From contig CAZFMJ010000048.1 in NCBI GenBank assembly GCA_964520045.1, positions 1-20,936 on the forward strand: DNA of 20,936 nucleotides, written 5' to 3'. Every line of letters starts with the position of its first letter. Positions within the stretch are counted from its first letter, which is position 1. The notes under the pieces are model-generated. The model had not been told where the DNA came from and searched no databases. It saw only the letters and a list, made by a program, of their open reading frames with translations. Below, piece after piece: positions 1 through 6,364 of the stretch. The position numbers and the translations under genes were made by a program. The DNA is from CAZFMJ01 sp964520045 (lineage in GTDB: Bacteria; Elusimicrobiota; Elusimicrobia; Elusimicrobiales; CAZFMJ01).

Positions 1-483
1 CTTGTTTTTGGCTATAGCCTTCATTTCGGCAAGCATGGCAAGACCGCCTTTTCCTTCTTCCTGCAGAACGCGCGGCACGTTGGAAATCATCGCCCTAAGA
101 GTCTGTATGCCTGATAAATCGCCCATGCTTTGAAGGGCTTTAGCCGCAGCGATGCGCACATAGCCGTCTTTGTCCTTAAGCTTCTCCTGAAGAGACTTTG
201 CTACGGAAGGATTGCCGACCTCGCCGAAAGCCTGCAAAGCCATTATTCTGGTCTCGGAATCGGTACTCTTAAGCCCTGCCGCAAGTATCGCCAACGCTGT
301 TTTTCCGGTCTGCGCTTTTTCCTGTTTGGCGGAAAGAACATCTCCTGGACTTGAGGCGGCGTTGACGGCGTTTTTTTCGGGAACCGTTTTATTATCGGGG
401 TTTCCCGCGGCGGGAAAATTAACGGCGCAGGAAAGGCATAAAAAGACAAAAGCAAACCCTGAGTTTTTGGCAAGATTCGTCAT
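1..483 (-). CDS. Secreted HEAT-repeat protein, 5' part (cut by window edge)
   Basis: Reading the minus strand from an ATG at 483-481, the frame stays open to base 1, giving about 161 residues with no stop. The start MTNLAKNSGFAFVFLCLSC is a short basic/polar stretch then a hydrophobic core, so it is a likely export signal. The cysteine near residue 19 could be a lipobox, but the preceding C-L-S is not canonical. After a low-complexity linker, from about residue 60, come two helical repeats of about 31 residues (around ETRIMALQAFGEVGNPSVA and GYVRIAAAKALQSMGDLSGI), the alternating A/L pattern of HEAT or PBS-lyase HEAT-like repeats. Such repeats usually bind proteins; the partner is unknown. 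The gene is divergent from the one at 687. No Shine-Dalgarno is evident. The C-terminus lies outside the window, so any further domain is unseen. Confidence 0.8.
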   Translation of the reverse strand, partial: MTNLAKNSGFAFVFLCLSCAVNFPAAGNPDNKTVPEKNAVNAASSPGDVLSAKQEKAQTGKTALAILAAGLKSTDSETRIMALQAFGEVGNPSVAKSLQEKLKDKDGYVRIAAAKALQSMGDLSGIQTLRAMISNVPRVLQEEGKGGLAMLAEMKAIAKNK

Positions 484-686
484 ACACAAAGAATAGGTGA
501 TTTCAATTTACATAATCATTAACAAAGAGTTACAGAAATGTTTCCAACATCGCATAGGCCTAAAGGGCAAAAAATAAACAGGCAGAAAGGCACCTGTAAT
601 TTACCCTGATTGCCCATGCGGATTTTGTTTCTTTGTTATATAGTAGAGGAGAGTAAAAAATATTTCTTAGTGCGGGAGAGAATGAA

Positions 687-1235
687 ATGAAAAAATTATT
701 TATAATCGCGGTATTTTTCTCGATAACAAGTCCGGCCATGGCCGATTGCAGCAACGATATTAATTGCATCGTTATTGATTCCATTGAAACAGATATTATT
801 GCGCCCGTAAACCCGGAGATTGCGCAATTTCCTTCTAAAAACACCTTCGCTAATGCCGGTTTCCCGCAAAATCCGTTTATAGGAGAAACCGACGCGGTGC
901 TTTTTAAATACCCTTGCAGCATCGCAATGCAAAAAGGCGTTGATAAAAACGGCGAAACGGCAGTTATTTTCAGATTTGAGAATAAAAATTACATTCTCTT
1001 GAAAAGTTTCGGCATATCTTCGGCATTTTTTGACAACGGCCGCGAAACATCCTTTGTGACTAATAATTACCCCTCCCGCGAAAATCCAAGGATAGCGGTG
1101 AGGTTTGATTCAGCCGCCTATCAAAGAGAAAATAAACTTATTCCGGTTGAATATAAAATAATAATTGAGCTTGGAAATCATTATTTCGGCCATGACAAAC
1201 TTTTATACCAATGCAATAATTTAAGGCCGTTATAG
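687..1235 (+). CDS. Small secreted protein of unknown function
   Basis: This 182-residue protein has a clear signal peptide: KK, a hydrophobic core (LFIIAVFFSITS), then a probable signal peptidase I site at AMA before DCSND, around residue 20. A GGGAGAG ribosome-binding site at 674-680 sits six bases before the ATG, fixing the start. The mature part carries four cysteines (two close together near the N-terminus, one mid-protein, one close to the C-terminus) that could form disulfides in the periplasm. Several short stretches look like beta strands (NGETAVIFRFENKNYILL, KLIPVEYKIIIEL). I recognise no family and no catalytic motif. It stands alone between the divergent HEAT gene and a minus-strand tRNA. 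Its codons look more AT-rich than those of the housekeeping block. Coding is well supported; function is not. Confidence 0.75.
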   Translation: MKKLFIIAVFFSITSPAMADCSNDINCIVIDSIETDIIAPVNPEIAQFPSKNTFANAGFPQNPFIGETDAVLFKYPCSIAMQKGVDKNGETAVIFRFENKNYILLKSFGISSAFFDNGRETSFVTNNYPSRENPRIAVRFDSAAYQRENKLIPVEYKIIIELGNHYFGHDKLLYQCNNLRPL

Positions 1236-1304
1236 AAACCGCACCCTGAATCCCCCTCGCTTCTCCATACTTTTTAAGAAAAAAGGTTCTCGCCGGCGCA
1301 AGGA

Positions 1305-1418
1305 ACAAATACAAAAGCCCCATACCCATTCTTTCCTTAAAAAGCTTTGGGAATGGGTTAGTCCAAACTCACTGCTCTTATGGATGGTTTGGGCGGAAAA
1401 CAGGGCTTTTGTATTTGT
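1305..1418. repeat. Nested inverted-repeat element abutting the tRNA 3' end (double-hairpin family, full copy A)
   Basis: A perfect 16-bp inverted pair (ACAAATACAAAAGCCC at 1305-1320, GGGCTTTTGTATTTGT at 1403-1418) encloses two hairpins: CCCATTC/GAATGGG (1325-1331 with 1351-1357) and CCAAAC/GTTTGG (1363-1368 with 1387-1392). The two hairpins (1325-1394) recur at 7647-7717 with matching arms and a shared CACTGCTNTTA loop motif. The outer right arm overlaps the last three bases of the tRNA gene. The whole unit could fold as a compact three-way junction in RNA or as a cruciform in DNA. The rest of this gap, 1236-1304, shows nothing I can name. Confidence 0.7.
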
Positions 1419-1489
1419 CCCCTGCAGGATTCGAACCTGCAACCATCTGCTCCGAAGGCAGATGCTCTATCCAGTTGAGCTAAGGGGAC
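1416..1489 (-). tRNA. tRNA-Arg (anticodon UCG)
   Basis: The minus strand folds as a 74-nt cloverleaf. The acceptor stem GTCCCCT pairs with AGGGGAC, with A as discriminator. The D arm is GCTC-AACTGGATA-GAGC, the anticodon stem is TCTGC/GCAGA around loop CTTCGGA, and the T arm is GCAGG-TTCGAAT-CCTGC. The anticodon TCG reads CGA and other CGN arginine codons. The 3' CCA is not encoded (AAT follows), so a CCA-adding enzyme is needed. The 3' end overlaps the inverted-repeat element at 1305-1418. A consensus promoter lies about 48 bases upstream. Confidence 0.97.
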
Positions 1490-1517
1490 ATCTTGCGGAC
1501 TGGCGATAAACATTTAA

Positions 1518-1546
1518 TTGTCGGATTGCCGATATTATTATAGAAT
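1518..1546 (+). promoter_or_regulatory. Predicted sigma70-type promoter of yebC
   Basis: TTGTCG (1518-1523) and TAGAAT (1541-1546) are separated by 17 bases. The expected start is near 1553, giving a 5' leader of about 50 nt before yebC. The same TAGAAT -10 hexamer appears in the predicted yajC promoter. Confidence 0.55.
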
Positions 1547-1565
1547 TTAACGTATAGCTACGCAA
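1537..1565 (-). promoter_or_regulatory. Predicted sigma70-type promoter of tRNA-Arg
   Basis: On the minus strand, TTGCGT (1565-1560) and a perfect TATAAT (1542-1537) are 17 bases apart. Transcription would start near 1530, leaving a leader of about 40 nt before the tRNA. Its -10 overlaps the -10 of the opposite-facing yebC promoter. Confidence 0.6.
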
Positions 1566-1605
1566 AAGCGGGACTATACCAAATAGCGGGCAGAGGATAA
1601 AAACT

Positions 1606-2358
1606 ATGGGCGGACATTCGCATTGGGCGGGCATAAAACATAAAAAGGCGATACAGGACGCAAAACGCGGAAAGATATTCACCAAATTAATCAGGGAAAT
1701 CACCATAGCCGCGAAAATCGGCGGCGACGATATCGAGGGCAACGCAAGGCTGAGAAAAGCTATTGACGACGCCAAAGCGGCGAACATGCCCGCAGACAAT
1801 GTAAAGCGCGCCGTAATGAAAGGAACGGGACAGATTCCCGGCATGGCGTACGAAGAGCTTACATATGAAGGCTACGGAGCCGGAGGAATAGCGGTTTTGG
1901 TGGAGGTCACCACGGACAATAAAAACAGAACATTCAGCGAAATACGCCGCATTTTCGACGATCACGGAGGAAGCATAGGGGGCGCCGGCTGCGTGGCATG
2001 GATGTTTGAATCCCGCGGGTATATAACGGTGAAAAAAGATTCCGCGGGCGAAGACGCGCTTATGACCGTTGTTCTCGACGCGGGCGCGGAAGATTTTAAA
2101 ACCGGCGATCCGCAGGATTATGAAATAATAACCTCGGTCAAGGATTTTGAAACGGTTAAAGCAAAGTTGACCGAAAAAAACATAGCGCTGTCCACCGCCG
2201 AAATAACGATGCTCCCGAAATCCGAAATGGATGTGGATGAACGGGCCGCCTCAAAGGTAATAGAGCTTATGGATGAGCTGGAAGCGCATGATGATGTTAA
2301 GAACGTGTATTCCAATTTCAACATACCCGACGCTATCCTGGCAAAGCTTGAACAATGA
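1606..2358 (+). CDS. yebC: YebC/TACO1-family translation factor
   Basis: This 250-residue protein opens with the family signature (MGGHSHWAGIKHKKAIQDAKRGKIFTK, normally MSGHSKW..IKHKK). It continues with KAIDDAKAANMPADNVKRA, YEGYGAGGIAVLVEVTTDNKNRT and GGSIGGAGCVAWMFE, all typical of full-length YebC (about 240-250 residues). The family is cytosolic; it has been described as a transcriptional regulator and, more recently, as a factor that helps ribosomes through proline stretches. An AGAGGA sequence precedes the ATG. Its stop overlaps the ruvC start by four bases (ATGA), so the two are translationally coupled. The yebC-ruvC pairing is widespread in bacteria. The gene probably opens the operon, driven by the promoter at 1518-1546. 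Confidence 0.95.
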   Translation: MGGHSHWAGIKHKKAIQDAKRGKIFTKLIREITIAAKIGGDDIEGNARLRKAIDDAKAANMPADNVKRAVMKGTGQIPGMAYEELTYEGYGAGGIAVLVEVTTDNKNRTFSEIRRIFDDHGGSIGGAGCVAWMFESRGYITVKKDSAGEDALMTVVLDAGAEDFKTGDPQDYEIITSVKDFETVKAKLTEKNIALSTAEITMLPKSEMDVDERAASKVIELMDELEAHDDVKNVYSNFNIPDAILAKLEQ

Positions 2359-2876
2359 GAATACTTGGAATAGATCCCGGGCTTGACAGAACGGGATGGG
2401 CGCTGGTATCCAAAAACCGGCCCGGCCTGCCGCTGCTTGAATCCTGCGGCCTTTTGCATACCGACAGCGGGCTTGAGCTTCAGGAAAGACTTGAGAATAT
2501 CTTCACTTCATTGCGCTCCGTAATTGAAAAAGAAAAACCCGACTGCCTCGCAATCGAAGAAATTTTTTTCATGAAAGCGGCTTACAGCGTGGCGGCGACC
2601 ATACAGGCGAGGGGAGTCATACTGCTTGCCGCTCAGCTATCAGGGTGCCGGATAAAAACATATAATCCGAGAACCGTAAAAATGACGCTTACCGGCAATG
2701 GGAACGCCGCAAAAGCGCAGATGCAGAGAATGGCCCAGCTTCTGCTCAAGCTTAAAACCGTCCCCAAACCCGATGATATCGCGGACGCCATCGCAATAGC
2801 CTTATGCCATATGCGGAAAGCGGAACTGCTGGTAAAAATATCTTCAGCCAAGGGGACGGGAAATGGTAGAGGGTAA
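2355..2876 (+). CDS. ruvC: Holliday junction endonuclease RuvC
   Basis: RuvC (173 residues) cuts Holliday junctions symmetrically as a dimer, working with RuvAB. The RNase H-like active site is visible: Asp7 in GIDPG, Glu68 in LAIEE, and the C-terminal acidic pair in PKPDDIADAIAIA (Asp140/141 and Asp144). YNPRTVKMTLTGNGNAAKAQM is the usual substrate-binding stretch. The start overlaps yebC by ATGA. The last few residues (around GNGRG) and the TAA stop are encoded by the first units of the intergenic heptad repeat. The original C-terminus may therefore have been altered by the repeat, although the catalytic core is intact and the length is normal. Confidence 0.96.
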   Translation: MRILGIDPGLDRTGWALVSKNRPGLPLLESCGLLHTDSGLELQERLENIFTSLRSVIEKEKPDCLAIEEIFFMKAAYSVAATIQARGVILLAAQLSGCRIKTYNPRTVKMTLTGNGNAAKAQMQRMAQLLLKLKTVPKPDDIADAIAIALCHMRKAELLVKISSAKGTGNGRG

Positions 2877-3003
2877 ACGGGAAACGGTACAACAAAATAA
2901 TGAAGATGGTAAACGGTAGACGGAAGACGGTAAATGGAACAAAAAAACAGTTGAAGTTTTTGTTTTACCGTTTACCTTCTCCCGTCTACCATCTACCGTT
3001 CCG
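2855..3003. repeat. Heptad inverted repeat, ruvC-ruvA gap
   Basis: The left arm (to 2940) consists of units such as ATGGTAG, AGGGTAA, ACGGTAG, ACGGAAG and ACGGTAA. The right arm (2963-3003) holds the complementary units (TTTACCG, TTTACCT, TCTACCA). The arms can pair over about 35 bases around an AT-rich loop that itself contains AAAAAC/GTTTTT. The left arm begins inside ruvC and supplies its stop codon. The right arm ends ten bases before the ruvA ATG, and no clear Shine-Dalgarno follows. Confidence 0.85.
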
Positions 3004-3012
3004 TAAAATACT

Positions 3013-3642
3013 ATGATCTGTCATTTAAAAGGAATTTTAATCTCAAGAGACGGCGACCGCGCCGTGCTGGAAGTAAACGGAACCGGGTATGAAATCTATA
3101 TGGCTCAGGCTTCTATTCAAAGCCTTCAAGAAACCGGAACTGAAACACGGCTTTTTATATCCGAATCATCCGGCATGTACAGCGGAATAACTCTCTACGG
3201 CTTCATTAACCAGCCCGAAAAAGATCTTTTTGAACTTTTACGCGAGACTGTTCCGAACACAGGAGCGAAAAAAGCGCTGGAATATTTGAATAAAGCTATA
3301 AAGTCGCTTCCGGATTTTCAGAAAGCCGTAATTGAAAATGACGCTAAACTGCTTACCGGTATTTTTGGATTCACCGCAAAAACAGCGGCAAGGCTTGTTT
3401 CTTCCCTGAAAGATAAAATTCCGGAACTGGGATTAGGAGGAATAGAACGGCTTAAAAATATCCGCGATACTGAAAATGCCGGGGCAGTCTGCGGCAGGGT
3501 TTTAAGCGCTTTAGCGTCGCTGGGATATAATTATTCCGAATCCAAAACAGCGGTGCGCACTCTGCGCGAAGAGGGCGTTGAGTCTGCTGAGACCGTGGAA
3601 CAGCTTCTGCGCAGAGCGCTGAAAAAATTATCAGTCAAGTAA
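3013..3642 (+). CDS. ruvA: Holliday junction branch migration protein RuvA (divergent HhH motifs)
   Basis: RuvA (209 residues) binds the Holliday junction as a tetramer and docks RuvB. Domain I is recognisable: MICHLKGILISRDGDRAVLEVNGTGYEIYM matches the OB fold with its GVGY-like motif, then LYGFINQPEKDLFELL. Domain II should contain two helix-hairpin-helix motifs, but the usual GVGPK and GIGKKTAERL are replaced here by NTGAKKALEYL and GFTAKTAARL, so both hairpin glycine patterns are eroded. Domain III (VLSALASLGYNYSESKTAV) is typical and would contact RuvB. Position between ruvC and ruvB supports the call. Heptad repeats flank it on both sides. Weakened sequence-independent DNA contacts are possible but inferred. 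Confidence 0.9.
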   Translation: MICHLKGILISRDGDRAVLEVNGTGYEIYMAQASIQSLQETGTETRLFISESSGMYSGITLYGFINQPEKDLFELLRETVPNTGAKKALEYLNKAIKSLPDFQKAVIENDAKLLTGIFGFTAKTAARLVSSLKDKIPELGLGGIERLKNIRDTENAGAVCGRVLSALASLGYNYSESKTAVRTLREEGVESAETVEQLLRRALKKLSVK

Positions 3643-3643
3643 A

Positions 3644-3803
3644 ACGGTAGACGGGAGACGGTAGATGGAAGACGGGAAAAGGAAAACAGAAGAGAAAAAA
3701 CGAAAAAAAGATTTATTTTCGGCTGTTTGTCATTTACCCCCTAATGCCTTTTTGATTTGTTTTGCCGTTAACCATCTACCGTCTCCCGTCTCCCGTTTAC
3801 CGG
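3644..3803. repeat. Heptad inverted repeat, ruvA-ruvB gap
   Basis: Starting two bases after the ruvA stop, the left arm (3644-3682) runs ACGGTAG-ACGGGAG-ACGGTAG-ATGGAAG-ACGGGAA. The right arm (3764-3803) contains ATCTACC-GTCTCCC-GTCTCCC-GTTTACC and ends ten bases before the ruvB ATG. The loop (about 80 bases) is AT-rich and includes TTTGTCATTTACC, a heptad variant. Reading through the right arm in frame creates a false N-terminal extension on ruvB. Confidence 0.85.
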
Positions 3804-3812
3804 CTCTATATT

Positions 3813-4847
3813 ATGACTCCTAAAAACGAAATTTTATCGGTAGCAAAAACTTCCGCGGAAGACACCGGCTTTGAAGCGAACATACGGCCGCAAAGCCTTT
3901 CGGAATTCGTGGGGCAGGATAAACTCAAGGAAAATCTTCAGGTTTTCATAACCGCGGCAAAAGGAAGAAACGAGCCTCTGGACCACTGCCTTTTTTATTC
4001 CCCGCCGGGATTGGGAAAAACAACGCTTTCGCATATAATAGCGAAGGAAATGGGCGTAAACATAAAAGCCACTTCCGGTCCCGTTCTGGAAAGGCCCGGC
4101 GATTTGGCCGCCATGCTCACCACCGAACTGGAAGAAGGAGACGTGCTGTTTATAGACGAAATACACAGGCTCAATCCCGCCGTGGAAGAAGCTCTCTATC
4201 CAGTGATGGAGGATTTTACCTTTTTCATAAATACAGGCAAGGGGCCGGGCTCAACCACGGTAAAACTCGCCGTTCCGAAATTTACGCTGGTGGGCGCCAC
4301 CACGCGCAGCGGGCTTCTTACGGGCCCCCTGCGGGACAGATTCGGAATAGTATTCAATCTGGGATTTTACTGCGAATCCGAAATAGAAAAAATAATAGAG
4401 CGTTCAGCCGGAATCCTTAAGGTCGGCGCCGATCGTCAGGGAATCGCGGAAATAGCGAAACGCTCCCGCGGCACCCCCAGGATAGCGAACCGGCTCCTGC
4501 GCAGGGTAAGGGATTTTGCTCAGGTTATTTCGGACGGCCAAATAACCCAGGAACTCGCCAAAACCGCGATGGAAGCTCTTGAAATCGACACGGAAGGACT
4601 TGACTCAAGCGACCGGAGATTTTTGAGAACTCTTGTGGAAAAATTCAACGGCGGCCCCGTCGGAGTGGAAACTCTGGCCGTGGCTGTTTCCGAAGAAGTC
4701 GACACTCTTACCGATGTGCTCGAGCCGTTTCTCATGCAGGCCGGATTTATAACCCGCACGCCGAGAGGAAGAACGGCTTGTCCCAAGACATATTCGCATT
4801 TAGGCATTAAGCTTCCAAAAGGGGCCAAACAGCAGGAGATCTTTTGA
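3813..4847 (+). CDS. ruvB: Holliday junction branch migration ATPase RuvB
   Basis: RuvB (344 residues from this ATG) is the hexameric AAA+ motor that pulls DNA through the RuvA-bound junction. The RPQSLSEFVGQ motif (about 26-35) precedes Walker A PPGLGKTT (64-71) and Walker B DEIH (115-118). Sensor 1 and arginine-finger regions follow in GATTRSGLLTGPLRDRFG. The C-terminal winged-helix domain is clear (GGPVGVETLAVAVSEE, LMQAGFITRTPRGR). The ATG at 3813 is preferred: the upstream in-frame ATG at 3762 would add 17 residues encoded by the heptad repeat, whereas TPKNEILS leads directly into the normal RuvB start. No clear ribosome-binding site is visible, because the repeat arm occupies that position. 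Confidence 0.96.
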   Translation: MTPKNEILSVAKTSAEDTGFEANIRPQSLSEFVGQDKLKENLQVFITAAKGRNEPLDHCLFYSPPGLGKTTLSHIIAKEMGVNIKATSGPVLERPGDLAAMLTTELEEGDVLFIDEIHRLNPAVEEALYPVMEDFTFFINTGKGPGSTTVKLAVPKFTLVGATTRSGLLTGPLRDRFGIVFNLGFYCESEIEKIIERSAGILKVGADRQGIAEIAKRSRGTPRIANRLLRRVRDFAQVISDGQITQELAKTAMEALEIDTEGLDSSDRRFLRTLVEKFNGGPVGVETLAVAVSEEVDTLTDVLEPFLMQAGFITRTPRGRTACPKTYSHLGIKLPKGAKQQEIF

Positions 4848-4901
4848 TGCCATTTTTCCTGCATCCGCCTTTTTCTAACCACCCGGCTATTAAAACATTA
4901 G

Positions 4902-5060
4902 AACGCTGATAACGCTGATTTTTATGATCAAATATGATTTTTTTCGCTTGAAAAAACTTTATGCTTATCTGCGTTTATCATATCCATCTGTCCAAACCTT
5001 CTTCAAACTGACCCATTCTCAATGCCTTTACGGAGGGAATGGGACTGCGCCATCTGCGTT
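4902..5060. repeat. AACGCTGAT repeat arms plus deleted double-hairpin copy C, overlapping the spoIID 5' end
   Basis: AACGCTGATAACGCTGAT (4902-4919) faces reverse-oriented relatives TATCTGCGTTTATC (4966-4979) and CATCTGCGTT (5051-5060). Between them lies a double-hairpin copy in reverse orientation: GTCCAAAC (4990-4997), then CCCATTC (5012-5018) pairing with GAATGGG (5037-5043). The middle of its second hairpin is deleted compared with the copies at 1325 and 7647. All of this falls within the first ~47 codons of the open spoIID frame. Confidence 0.65.
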
Positions 5061-6213
5061 TTATGCATTGCTATTGAGCAGTTATTTTATTTTTATATTT
5101 TCCGCCTCCGCCGCAGACCCCGGCTATCTCAATTCAACGGGCATAATCCGCATAGGCATAATTCATGATATCCCGAGGGTCATGCTCCATGCCACCGGCA
5201 AAGTCAAGGCTATGGACATGTCAAGCGGAGAGGAATTTTCTCTGCTTCCCAATTCCGATTATGACGCCGCATCGGATGAAAAAGAAAATATAAAACTGGG
5301 CAATCTTCAGCTTAACTCCGAAGTGCGTCTGACCCCCCTTGAAGGCGAAGACCGCATAAAAGTCAACGGCAAACCCTACAGGGGAAGCCTTCTTCTTAAA
5401 GCCACGGCCAACAAGACCGTCACCATAATTGAAGAATTAGGCATAGAGGAATACCTTTACGGAGTGCTTCCCTATGAAATGAGTCCCGACTGGCCGCTTG
5501 AAGCCTTGAAAGCCCAATCGGTCGCCGCCAGAACATTCGCGCTGGCGAACATGGGTAAATTCGGACAGGATGGATTCGATCTGTCGGCGGATATCCGTTC
5601 TCAGGTATACGGCGGCTCCAGATTCGACAATCCGCGGATACTTGAAGCGGTGCGCTCCACCGCCGGAGAAGCGCTTACCTACAAAGGGAAACTGGTGCCG
5701 GCGTATTTCCACGCCTGCTGCGGAGGACATACGACCGCGCCGTCCACGGTATGGGGAGCCGGACAGCTGAGACCGCTTGTCGGGATTAGAGACGCTTACT
5801 GCCTGAATTCCCAGCATTACCGATGGAAAATTTTCATCCCTTCGCGCGACTTGCTAGAAACTCTGCAAAAAAACGGCTATATGGGGCTTCGACTCCGCAG
5901 TATACGGGTGTCAAAGCGGGATAGATCCGGAAGGGCGCTTACGCTGAAAATAATAACGGAAAAGGAAACCCGCATTGAACGCTCGGAAATTTTCCGCTCA
6001 TGGCTGGGCAGCAGCGAAATAAAAAGCACTCTTATAACAAGGATATCTTCGTCGAAAGCCGGATATACCTTTTCCGGAAAAGGCTGGGGACACGGCGCCG
6101 GATTATGCCAGTATGGAGCATTGGAACTGGCAAAACGCGGGAAAAATTATAAAAAAATACTTCAGCATTATTATCCCGGCGCGCTTATAAGCAATTATGA
6201 AGAAGAACGGTAG
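4924..6213 (+). CDS. spoIID: SpoIID/LytB-family peptidoglycan lytic transglycosylase
   Basis: The open frame codes for 429 residues. The SpoIID/LytB domain is clear: IEEYLYGVLPYEMSPDWPLE (175-194, with Glu185 as likely catalytic acid), ALKAQSVAARTFAL, FHACCGGHT, and the C-terminal GWGHGAGLCQYGALELAKRG and YYPGA. In Bacillus, SpoIID cleaves glycan strands lacking stem peptides; in non-sporulating diderms relatives remodel envelope peptidoglycan. A hydrophobic stretch ALLLSSYFIFIFSASAA (48-64) looks like a signal peptide. Residues 1-47 are translated intergenic repeat, so the native start is probably downstream, possibly TTG at 5068 or 5074; I list the ATG frame because no internal ATG fits. 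The TAG stop lies in the first unit of the next heptad repeat. Confidence 0.87.
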   Translation: MIKYDFFRLKKLYAYLRLSYPSVQTFFKLTHSQCLYGGNGTAPSAFYALLLSSYFIFIFSASAADPGYLNSTGIIRIGIIHDIPRVMLHATGKVKAMDMSSGEEFSLLPNSDYDAASDEKENIKLGNLQLNSEVRLTPLEGEDRIKVNGKPYRGSLLLKATANKTVTIIEELGIEEYLYGVLPYEMSPDWPLEALKAQSVAARTFALANMGKFGQDGFDLSADIRSQVYGGSRFDNPRILEAVRSTAGEALTYKGKLVPAYFHACCGGHTTAPSTVWGAGQLRPLVGIRDAYCLNSQHYRWKIFIPSRDLLETLQKNGYMGLRLRSIRVSKRDRSGRALTLKIITEKETRIERSEIFRSWLGSSEIKSTLITRISSSKAGYTFSGKGWGHGAGLCQYGALELAKRGKNYKKILQHYYPGALISNYEEER

Positions 6214-6360
6214 ACGGGAGATGGTAGACGGTAAACGGAAAAAGGAAAACAAAAAAATAAATTGCTTTCCGTTTTATTTTTGGCATTCACCGTCTCTCAC
6301 ATAACTTTTGCTTTCTTATTTTTTGCCATCTACCATCTACCATCTACCCTCTACCCTCTT
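6207..6360. repeat. Heptad inverted repeat, spoIID-queA gap
   Basis: The left arm (6207-6245) reads ACGGTAG-ACGGGAG-ATGGTAG-ACGGTAA-ACGG and contains the spoIID stop TAG. The right arm (6325-6358) is GCCATCTACCATCTACCATC followed by TACCCTCTACCCTC. A third fragment, TTCACCGTCTCTCAC, lies in the loop at 6286-6300. The right arm ends seven bases before the queA ATG. Confidence 0.85.
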
Positions 6361-6364
6361 ATTT

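Noticed and set aside
1416..1489. tRNA-Arg 3' end as an integration (att) site of an island
   Set aside because: There is no integrase gene and no second direct copy of the tRNA end; the only echo is inverted and short.
2941..2970. AAAAAC...GTTTTT hairpin as an intrinsic terminator after ruvC
   Set aside because: The stem is AT-rich, and it is the loop of a heptad inverted repeat inside what is probably one operon.
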